A stretch of DNA of 5,101 nt from positions 63,247 through 68,347 of the forward strand of contig DHDL01000035.1 in NCBI GenBank assembly GCA_002399345.1. The letters run 5' to 3'. The stretch comes from Thermoanaerobacterales bacterium UBA4877. Lineage in GTDB: Bacteria; Bacillota; Thermoanaerobacteria; Thermoanaerobacterales; UBA4877. Both the position numbers and the translations under genes were made by a program. The notes under the pieces were generated by a model, which was given only the letters and a program-made list of their open reading frames with translations, did not search any database and was not told where the DNA came from. This document shows, piece by piece, positions 1 through 5,101 of the stretch (position 1 is its first letter; each line of letters opens with the position of its first letter).

Positions 1-855
1 TTTATCAAACCTATAGCCAGCCGGATCACTTAAATAAGCATCCAACGCCTTTCTGTATGCATTTACAGTTACAGCCACATAGTATATGCCCTTGTTTCTT
101 CCCTCTATCTTGAGGCTGGTTACGCCAGCTCTGATGATTTCAGGCAGATACTCTATCATACACAAGTCTTTGGAATTCATTATATGACTACCACTTTCGT
201 CCTCAAAGACTGGATAATATTCGCCCGGGCGCTTTTCCTCCATCAGATAATACTTCCATCTGCACGGATGAGTACATTCCCCTCTGTTCGCATCCCTGCC
301 CGTCATGAAATTACTAAGCAGGCAGCGGCCGGAATAGGATATACACATAGCACCATGTACAAAGGCTTCCAGCTCCAGCGTATATGGAACCTTACTCCTA
401 ATCTCAGATATCTCATCTATAGAAAGTTCCCGCGCCAGTACCACCCGCTTTGCACCCATGTCATACCAAAACTTAGCACTGCGCCAGTTGGTATTATTAG
501 CCTGTGTACTTATATGAATCTCTGCCTCCGGCGCTACTTTCTTAACTAAAGAAAACACCCCTGGATCGGAAACAAGTAAGGCATCTATGCCGGCCGCATA
601 TGCATCGTCGATATATCTACCCATACCTTTTAGATCATCATTATGCGGAATTATATTCAGGGTAAGATACACCCTCCTACCTCTCTTGTGAGCGTAAGAA
701 ACACCTTCTTTAATCTCATCCATAGTAAAGTTGTTGGTGCCTGCCCGAAGACCGTACCTTTTTCCACCAAAATACACCGCATCCGCACCATAGTAGACAG
801 CCGCTTTAAGCCTCTCTAAATCACCGGCTGGTGCCAGCAGTTCAATCTTGCTCAT
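1..855 (-). CDS. trhP: U32-family protein, TrhP-like tRNA wobble-uridine hydroxylation factor (partial, C-terminus outside window)
   Basis: The reading frame is open from ATG at 855 to the window edge, giving the first 285 residues; family members usually exceed 400, so the C-terminus lies to the left. It begins with LLAPAGDLERLKAAVYYGAD and VYFGG, typical of the U32 TIM-barrel domain. EAFVHGAMCISYSGRC (163-178) fits the U32 signature. Cysteines C171, C178, C194 and C232 are spaced like the four Fe-S ligands of E. coli UbiU; C198 is extra, in the GECTHPC block. Annotated as a peptidase for historical reasons, but TrhP (YegQ; YrrN/YrrO in B. subtilis) makes 5-hydroxyuridine at tRNA U34 using prephenate. 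The preceding trmR supplies the next step, supporting this role over ubiquinone, 23S rRNA or protease roles. Whether it equals YrrN, YrrO or a fusion cannot be seen. A 121-residue antisense frame at 184-549 is a shadow. Confidence 0.9.
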   Translation of the reverse strand, partial: MSKIELLAPAGDLERLKAAVYYGADAVYFGGKRYGLRAGTNNFTMDEIKEGVSYAHKRGRRVYLTLNIIPHNDDLKGMGRYIDDAYAAGIDALLVSDPGVFSLVKKVAPEAEIHISTQANNTNWRSAKFWYDMGAKRVVLARELSIDEISEIRSKVPYTLELEAFVHGAMCISYSGRCLLSNFMTGRDANRGECTHPCRWKYYLMEEKRPGEYYPVFEDESGSHIMNSKDLCMIEYLPEIIRAGVTSLKIEGRNKGIYYVAVTVNAYRKALDAYLSDPAGYRFDK

Positions 856-859
856 AACT

Positions 860-1498
860 TTAGTCTCCTTTGTATCTGATCACGGCCAGGCCGTCTGCCA
901 GCGGCAGTATACATGAAAACAGCCGGTCGTCATCCATAATTCTCTCTATAAACTCTCTCATCCTTTTAACTATAGTCCTGTGCTTGTGGGGTATAGGCCC
1001 GCTCATTGCAACTCTTCCCCCAAAAAGTACATTGTCGGCTATTATAACACCGCCTTCCGGCATCTTATCAAGGCAAATGTCTAGATATTCATTATAATGG
1101 CCCTTCGAAGCATCTATAAATACAAAGCTGAAACTGCCATCTAAATACCTCAGCACATCCAATGCATCACCATAAATCAGCCTTATATTATTACAGCCCG
1201 AATCCTTAACATTTTCTTTAGCCCGTATATAATTCTCGGAATTTATTTCAACGGACACAACCTCCGAGTGCGGCGAATATGTAGCCATTAATATGGCCGA
1301 ATAACCTATAAATGTACCAAGTTCCAGTATCCGGCCCGGCCTTAACAGCGATACCATAAATGCCAAAAAACGGTCCACACCCGCCCTGGCCATCGGTGAA
1401 TAACCGATTACCTGTTCCCTTATTTTTTTCAGTTTATCGTCATCCAAGCTTGAAACCTTGTTTATATAATCAAATACATACTCATCCGGTACAAACAT
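860..1498 (-). CDS. trmR: TrmR-like tRNA 5-hydroxyuridine(34) O-methyltransferase
   Basis: This is a class I SAM-dependent, COMT-type (Methyltransf_3) O-methyltransferase of 212 residues. Motif I is ILELGTFIGYSA (57-68), followed by the acidic residue E84 in VSVEIN that should bind the ribose. Metal-binding residues are D129 in FVFIDASKGHY and D155-N156 in IADNVLFGG. The C-terminal LADGLAVIRYKGD resembles the end of B. subtilis YrrM. YrrM (TrmR) methylates 5-hydroxyuridine at tRNA position 34 to 5-methoxyuridine, which widens decoding of four-codon boxes. Its place between mltG and a U32/TrhP gene matches the yrr operon and is the main reason for choosing this role over a generic catechol-type O-methyltransferase. 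I chose ATG at 1498 (TGATG overlap with mltG, 9 nt after AAGGA); a GTG one codon upstream (1501-1499) is also possible and gives 213 residues. The function is inferred from homology and context. Confidence 0.88.
   Translation of the reverse strand: MFVPDEYVFDYINKVSSLDDDKLKKIREQVIGYSPMARAGVDRFLAFMVSLLRPGRILELGTFIGYSAILMATYSPHSEVVSVEINSENYIRAKENVKDSGCNNIRLIYGDALDVLRYLDGSFSFVFIDASKGHYNEYLDICLDKMPEGGVIIADNVLFGGRVAMSGPIPHKHRTIVKRMREFIERIMDDDRLFSCILPLADGLAVIRYKGD
865..871 (-). promoter_or_regulatory. Ribosome binding site of the U32 gene inside the 3' end of trmR
   Basis: AAAGGAG on the minus strand forms the Lys-Gly codons that end trmR and sits 9 nt before the U32-gene ATG (855-853). Only 4 nt separate the trmR stop from that start, so the two are read from one mRNA and probably coupled. 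Confidence 0.75.
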
Positions 1499-2499
1499 CA
1501 CTTATCTTCCTTATAGACTTTTTTCTGATTTAAAAAATCCTGATAACTTTTTGTAAAATAATGCGAACCGTCTTTCCTGGCCACATAATATATATAATCT
1601 GTTTTATCAGGCTTTAGCGCCGCCATTATTGATTTTAGTCCCGGATTGGCAACAGGTCCTAAGGGAAGCCCGACAACCTTGTAGGTATTATATTTGGAAC
1701 TCACATTTAAATCTTTTAAAGTCAGGTTCTCCTTATGGCTGCCGATAGCATACTGCACCGTAGCATCTATCTGCAGCTTCATGCCCCTGTTTAGCCTATT
1801 GTATATTACGGAAGCTATCTTGGACCTGTCCTCATCTATAACCGCTTCTTTTTCTATCATCGAAGCCACCTTCATGACATCCTCCAGCTTTCTTCCGCCT
1901 AGGTTGCCTTTTATGTTGCTCTCATAAATTACATTAAACCTCGTGAGCATCGTGTTTATTATATCTTTGGGGTTGGCATCAACCTTGAAGGTATATGTAT
2001 CCGGATAAAGGTACCCCTCCAGCCTAAAAAACCTGTCATTAGGTATATCAAGATAATCATACACCGAGGTATCATAAGAGGTAACGGCCGCCGCAAAATC
2101 TTCATGTGAAACAATGCCCAAGCGTTCCAATTTATATGCCATATCCCTTATGGTATAACCCTCTGGGAATGTAACCTTTATAGTATCGTCAACCACATCG
2201 CCCAACTCGAGTTTTTTTATTATTTCGTTCAAATTCATATTGGGGCTCACAGCATATTTACCAGCTTTTAGTACGCCGGCCTTGTTCTTAAGCCAAACCT
2301 TCACCTCAAAGGCCGCCGGTGATTTGATGATCCCCTTGTCGCTTAAAATCTCAGCAATATCCTTAACGCCCGACTGTTTAGGAATTTCTATAACCATAGA
2401 ATGTGAATCCGATGATACAGGCAGCATAAGATAATAAAGATAGCCCGCTAAAACAGCGACAAAAAAAATCAGCACGGTAAGGATATATCTTTTCTTCAT
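1498..2499 (-). CDS. mltG: Endolytic murein transglycosylase MltG (YceG-like)
   Basis: MltG cleaves nascent peptidoglycan glycan strands at the outer face of the inner membrane and is thought to set strand length. The 333-residue protein has a short basic N-terminus and one membrane anchor (residues about 5-25), so the rest is extracellular. Residues 35-110 form the LysM-like subdomain region. The YceG catalytic domain follows, with LEGYLYPDTY at 160-169, VASMIEKEA at 211-219 holding the catalytic-glutamate motif (E216/E218), YNRLNRGMKLQIDATVQYAI around 233-252, and YKVVGLPLGPVANPG at 273-287. All these blocks are intact, so it should be active. The ATG start has GGGAG 7 nt upstream within a purine-rich AGGGAGGGAGAG. 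It lies 41 nt after queT behind a candidate promoter, and its TGA overlaps the trmR start by one base. The mltG-trmR-trhP order matches B. subtilis yrrL-yrrM-yrrN. Confidence 0.96.
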   Translation of the reverse strand: MKKRYILTVLIFFVAVLAGYLYYLMLPVSSDSHSMVIEIPKQSGVKDIAEILSDKGIIKSPAAFEVKVWLKNKAGVLKAGKYAVSPNMNLNEIIKKLELGDVVDDTIKVTFPEGYTIRDMAYKLERLGIVSHEDFAAAVTSYDTSVYDYLDIPNDRFFRLEGYLYPDTYTFKVDANPKDIINTMLTRFNVIYESNIKGNLGGRKLEDVMKVASMIEKEAVIDEDRSKIASVIYNRLNRGMKLQIDATVQYAIGSHKENLTLKDLNVSSKYNTYKVVGLPLGPVANPGLKSIMAALKPDKTDYIYYVARKDGSHYFTKSYQDFLNQKKVYKEDK

Positions 2500-2523
2500 G
2501 TGTTCTCTCCCTCCCTTATGCTG

Positions 2524-2532
2524 ATTATATCA
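2524..2532 (-). promoter_or_regulatory. Candidate extended -10 promoter for mltG-trmR-trhP
   Basis: In the 41-nt gap between queT and mltG the minus strand reads TGATATAAT, a perfect extended -10 (TGnTATAAT). It follows a T7 run (2538-2532). At 17-nt spacing the -35 position reads TATTTA, a poor match to TTGACA, which extended -10 promoters can tolerate. Transcription would begin near 2517, leaving a leader of about 18 nt that starts almost on the AGGGAGGGAG ribosome binding site of mltG. In AT-rich DNA such a match can be chance, but its position between two genes favours it. Confidence 0.45.
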
Positions 2533-2540
2533 AAAAAACT

Positions 2541-3002
2541 TTATTTTAAATAGGTACTGGATATCCTTTTGTATATATTATATATAACATAGCCAAAGGC
2601 TATCACGGATATACCTTCACCCAATGCTATACCCCCAGCTGTTATCAAATAAGGCGTCTTCGCAAAATAGCTTACCCATATTGATACAAAAAGGGCATTT
2701 AATATTATAGGCGGAAGCGTACCCATCCAAAAATTCTTTGCCTTGCTGGTAAGAAATGCAGCTAACAATGTCACCAGGCTTCCACCTAGTATGTCTATGA
2801 TACCGAACGGGCTTTGCAGATTTGCCAAAATGCATCCGACAAACAAACCCGGTATGGCTGCAGGCTCAATTAAAGGTAGTATCGTAAGCCCCTCGGACAG
2901 CCTGAGCTGAAGCGGGTTAAAACTCATAAGTCCCATAACATAGGTAAGTACCACGTATAATACCGCAATAACAGCCGCTTTAGTTATGTACCTTACCTTC
3001 AT
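2541..3002 (-). CDS. queT: QueT-like ECF transporter S component (predicted queuosine-precursor uptake)
   Basis: This 153-residue, very hydrophobic protein has about five to six membrane segments (roughly residues 8-28, 38-60, 66-85, 95-113 and 117-143). It carries the family hallmark FNPLQLRLSEGLTILPLIEP at 28-47, with the NP and QLRLSE elements seen in QueT (DUF988) proteins. QueT proteins are substrate-binding S components that share an ATPase/EcfT module encoded elsewhere; the substrate is predicted to be a queuosine precursor such as preQ1 or preQ0. No ATPase or EcfT gene is present here, as expected for a group II ECF transporter. The ATG overlaps the stop of the YlbF-family gene as ATGA (3002-2999), and GGGGAGGT lies 6 nt upstream, so translation is probably coupled. 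No room exists for a preQ1 riboswitch directly in front. The substrate is inferred from the family only. Confidence 0.85.
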   Translation of the reverse strand: MKVRYITKAAVIAVLYVVLTYVMGLMSFNPLQLRLSEGLTILPLIEPAAIPGLFVGCILANLQSPFGIIDILGGSLVTLLAAFLTSKAKNFWMGTLPPIILNALFVSIWVSYFAKTPYLITAGGIALGEGISVIAFGYVIYNIYKRISSTYLK

Positions 3003-3334
3003 TCGGCAACCTCCCCTATAGCGTCGTTAATTATCTTGAATACATCTGAAATCATGGTAGAAAGTCTCATTTCACTGTCGAGAAAATCCTTAACAGTCTG
3101 ATTCATAGATATAAGTTGGTACATATCATTTATTTTTTTAATTTCCTCATCGGTTGGTTTCTGACCGGTTACCTGCTTGGCGTTTACATCCATCTCCATC
3201 TTGTGGAAGTCATTGACCATTTTTGAGTTAGTCTCATCGGCCTCAACTACTTTTTTAGCCTCAAGATAACCTTTGTATTCATCGGAATCGGCCATTGCCT
3301 TTGCCAATTCATGCGCCAAATCATAAACATTCAC
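2999..3334 (-). CDS. YlbF/YheA-family helical protein (Com_YlbF, DUF964)
   Basis: This 111-residue, charged, all-helical-looking protein begins NVYDLAHELAKAM, contains QVTGQKPTDEEIKK at residues 54-67, and ends in an amphipathic stretch (SEMRLSTMISDVFKIIND, 87-104). That pattern and length fit the YlbF/YmcA/YheA family. In Bacillus subtilis, YlbF and YmcA join YaaT in the Y-complex that assists RNase Y in mRNA maturation and affects competence, biofilm and sporulation; YheA has no settled role. This protein has no cysteine, whereas YlbF and YmcA are, from memory, reported to help bind Fe-S clusters, so it looks closer to YheA and should not be named ylbF. The start is GTG, placed 7 nt after a full AAGGAGGT (3349-3342); no in-frame ATG lies near it. 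It sits downstream of RNase J and overlaps queT by 4 nt. Family membership is fairly sure; its function is open. Confidence 0.87.
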   Translation of the reverse strand: MNVYDLAHELAKAMADSDEYKGYLEAKKVVEADETNSKMVNDFHKMEMDVNAKQVTGQKPTDEEIKKINDMYQLISMNQTVKDFLDSEMRLSTMISDVFKIINDAIGEVAE

Positions 3335-3341
3335 TGATAAG

Positions 3342-3349
3342 ACCTCCTT
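3342..3349 (-). promoter_or_regulatory. Strong ribosome binding site deciding the GTG start of the YlbF-family gene
   Basis: The minus strand carries AAGGAGGT, a near-perfect anti-16S match, with 7 nt before GTG at 3334-3332. The two ATG triplets just downstream are out of frame, so the ribosome binding site and frame agree on GTG. Confidence 0.8.
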
Positions 3350-3366
3350 GGTTTTTTATAAAATTA

Positions 3367-3400
3367 GACCCGACGGGTACGCCTGAGAAATACCCCGGTC
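3367..3400 (-). terminator. Possible weak hairpin after RNase J (terminator or processing site)
   Basis: In the 72-nt gap between RNase J and the next gene, the minus strand can fold CGGGGTA (3397-3391) against TACCCG (3379-3374), with one bulged G and an 11-nt loop. GAC (3400-3398) and GTC (3369-3367) may extend the stem across a 4-nt bulge. The following bases, TAATTTTAT, are U-rich but not a clean U-tract. This could be a leaky terminator that lowers expression of the downstream genes, an mRNA end-protecting or processing hairpin, or chance. The imperfect stem and poor tail keep confidence low. Confidence 0.25.
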
Positions 3401-3406
3401 TTTAAA

Positions 3407-5077
3407 CTATATCTCCATTATTATCGGTAAAATCATTGGCTTTCTCATCGTTTTATTATATAAAAATCCCCTGAGTGAGTCCTTTACAGTTGATTTAAGG
3501 GTTGCCCATTCAGTGACCTCATCCTTTTCACAAGTAGAGAGGGCCTCCCTGACAATCTTTTTTGCCTGGTCCATAAGGTCCTCAGATTCCCTTACATAAA
3601 CAAAACCGCGGGAAATTATATCGGGACCAGCAATTATAGAACCATTTTCTTTAGATATTGTAATAACCACTACCATCAACCCGTCCTGTGCCAGATGCTT
3701 TCTGTCTCTAAGCACAATATTTCCGACATCACCTACACCCAGGCCATCCACGAGTACCTTACCGGCTGTAACCGATCCTACTGCCTTACCCTTATTCCGC
3801 GTAAATTCCAGGACTGTCCCTAAATCCGCAATGAATATATTTTTGGGTGACATACCCAGGGATTCTGCCATCTTTGCATGTAGCCTCAGGTGTCTGTATT
3901 CACCGTGAATAGGTACAAAAAACTTAGGTTTTGTAAGCTGATGAATGAGTTTCATTTCTTCCTGACAGGCATGTCCGGATACATGGATATTATCCATGGG
4001 TTCATATATGACATTGGCTCCTTTTTTGAACAATTGGTTTATTACCCTGGCCACTGTCTTTTCATTGCCCGGTATTGCAGACGCGGAGATTATAATAAGA
4101 TCCCCCTGCCTTATTTCCACTTTCTTGTGTTCATTATATGCCATCCTGGCAAGAGCCGACATAGGCTCACCTTGGCTGCCTGTAGTTATGATAACTAATT
4201 TATCATCATCATAGTCATTGATGCTATCTAAGTCTATCATTATGCCTTCCGGCACATCCAGATAACCAAGATCGCGTGCTACACCAACCACATTCACCAT
4301 ACTTCTGCCAGAAATAGCAACCTTCCTGCCGTATTTATCAGCGGAGTTTAAGACCTGCTGTATCCGATGTATATTAGAGGCAAATGAGGCAACTATTATC
4401 CTCTCATGCGATGCCTGGAATATCCTGTCAAATGCAGCCTCTACTGTTTTCTCCGACGGTGTATAGCCCGGTCTTTCTATATTCGTGCTATCGGCCATGA
4501 GAACAAGCACACCTTCTTCTCCGAGCTGTGCCAGCCTGGCCAAATCCGTTATCTGGCCGTCAACGGGAGTGTAATCAATCTTGAAATCTCCCGTATCGAG
4601 TATGACTCCCATGGGCGTATGAACAGCTATCGCAGCTGCGTCCGGTATACTGTGACCCATTTTAACAAACTCCACGTTAAATGGCCCAATATCTACTCTC
4701 TGGCCTAATTTAACCTCTACTAATTTTGTATCTTTAAGGATGCCGTGTTCCTTGAGCTTATTACTGATCAGACCCAGGGTTAGCTTTGCTGCATAAACCG
4801 GAACATTTATCTGTTTTAAGAAGTAAGGCAGCCCCCCTATGTGATCTTCATGACCGTGAGTTATTACCACACCGCACACCTTATCCTTGTTCTTAACAAG
4901 ATACGAAAAATCCGGAATGACCATATCGACCCCCAGCATATCATCGTCCGGGAAGGCCATCCCGCAATCGATAACAAGGATCTTATTCTTATATTCAATC
5001 ACGTTCATATTTTTTCCGATCTCATCCAATCCGCCCAAAGGTATGATCTTTATCTTTGAAGCTTTGTTTGTTGTCAC
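3407..5077 (-). CDS. rnj: Ribonuclease J (metallo-beta-lactamase/beta-CASP RNase)
   Basis: RNase J is a cytoplasmic zinc enzyme that matures and degrades mRNA, as a 5'-3' exonuclease and, in some members, an endonuclease. The 556-residue length is normal for the family. The metallo-beta-lactamase core shows THGHEDH at residues 73-79 (metal ligands H74, H76, D78, H79), GHSIPD with H142, and TGDFK with D164. The beta-CASP insert follows, with TGSQGEP near 299-305, HVSGHA at 365-370 and the last metal ligand H391 in PIHGEYRHL. The C-terminal domain ends in the usual RKPMILPIIMEI. The start is GTG, 6 nt behind an AAAGGAG site; the ATG two bases upstream is followed at once by TGA, so it cannot be used. 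It is the first gene of the run seen here; its promoter lies outside the window. J1 versus J2 cannot be decided, so the generic symbol is used. Confidence 0.97.
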   Translation of the reverse strand: MTTNKASKIKIIPLGGLDEIGKNMNVIEYKNKILVIDCGMAFPDDDMLGVDMVIPDFSYLVKNKDKVCGVVITHGHEDHIGGLPYFLKQINVPVYAAKLTLGLISNKLKEHGILKDTKLVEVKLGQRVDIGPFNVEFVKMGHSIPDAAAIAVHTPMGVILDTGDFKIDYTPVDGQITDLARLAQLGEEGVLVLMADSTNIERPGYTPSEKTVEAAFDRIFQASHERIIVASFASNIHRIQQVLNSADKYGRKVAISGRSMVNVVGVARDLGYLDVPEGIMIDLDSINDYDDDKLVIITTGSQGEPMSALARMAYNEHKKVEIRQGDLIIISASAIPGNEKTVARVINQLFKKGANVIYEPMDNIHVSGHACQEEMKLIHQLTKPKFFVPIHGEYRHLRLHAKMAESLGMSPKNIFIADLGTVLEFTRNKGKAVGSVTAGKVLVDGLGVGDVGNIVLRDRKHLAQDGLMVVVITISKENGSIIAGPDIISRGFVYVRESEDLMDQAKKIVREALSTCEKDEVTEWATLKSTVKDSLRGFLYNKTMRKPMILPIIMEI

Positions 5078-5084
5078 ATTCTTT

Positions 5085-5091
5085 CTCCTTT
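5085..5091 (-). promoter_or_regulatory. Ribosome binding site of RNase J, fixing a GTG start
   Basis: The minus strand reads AAAGGAG here, preceded by a second AAGGA, and sits 7 nt before the GTG at 5077-5075. The only ATG nearby (5079-5077) is followed directly by TGA, so the spacing and the reading frame together point to GTG as the real start. Confidence 0.75.
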
Positions 5092-5101
5092 CCTTACTTT
5101 T

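Noticed and set aside
184..549. 121-residue open frame on the plus strand
   Set aside because: It lies fully antisense to the clearly coding U32 gene, lacks a good ribosome binding site, and its composition is that of a shadow frame.
860..1501. Catechol or caffeoyl-CoA type small-molecule O-methyltransferase as the role of the methyltransferase gene
   Set aside because: The fold family is shared, but the mltG and U32/TrhP neighbours and the resemblance to YrrM favour the tRNA role.
2532..2538. T7 run on the minus strand after queT as an intrinsic terminator
   Set aside because: No GC-rich stem precedes it; the upstream bases are AT-rich coding sequence (TATTTAAAATAAAG), so it does not form a terminator hairpin.
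2617..2835. 72-residue frame on the minus strand inside queT
   Set aside because: It is an alternative frame of a gene with a convincing family match, with no ribosome binding site of its own and no membrane or domain pattern.
3890..4214. Two overlapping plus-strand frames (102 and 72 residues) opposite RNase J
   Set aside because: Both are antisense to the conserved beta-CASP region of RNase J and look like codon-driven shadows. The same applies to plus-strand frames at 870-1097, 1694-1927, 2240-2434, 4406-4708 and 4841-5059.
1..5101. Mobile element, CRISPR array, defence island or other new system
   Set aside because: All six genes match conserved housekeeping-type families in one co-directional run. 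No terminal repeats, direct repeats, integrase or transposase motifs were seen.

Overview
The window is a stretch of low-to-moderate GC chromosome from a Gram-positive bacterium of the Firmicutes, most likely a clostridial lineage. The reasons are strong AAGGAGG-type ribosome binding sites in front of every gene, GTG starts on two genes, frequent ATA (Ile) codons, and a run of genes familiar from Firmicutes (RNase J, a YlbF/YheA-family protein, an ECF S-component of the QueT type, MltG, TrmR, U32/TrhP). The lineage call is inference from content. No rRNA or other species marker is present.

All six genes lie on the minus strand, so transcription runs from the right end to the left. In that order they are: RNase J (5077-3407), a short gap with a possible weak hairpin, a YlbF/YheA-family helical protein (3334-2999), a QueT-like membrane S-component that overlaps it by 4 nt (3002-2541), a 41-nt gap with an extended -10 promoter candidate, MltG (2499-1498), a TrmR-like O-methyltransferase overlapping it by 1 nt (1498-860), and the first 285 residues of a U32-family protein of the TrhP type that runs off the left end (855-<1). 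There is no gene-free stretch longer than 72 nt.

Functionally the run splits into RNA decay (RNase J, perhaps with the YlbF-family protein), cell-wall glycan cleavage (MltG), and tRNA wobble-base modification. TrhP makes 5-hydroxyuridine at U34 and TrmR methylates it to 5-methoxyuridine, so these two adjacent genes are consecutive steps of one pathway. QueT is predicted to import a precursor of queuosine, the modification of G34 in a different tRNA set. The mltG-trmR-trhP order matches yrrL-yrrM-yrrN/O of Bacillus subtilis.

I see no phage, transposon, CRISPR, toxin-antitoxin or defence system here, and no convincing new system. The points worth a second look are the gene-neighbourhood links, the start-site details and the internal promoter.
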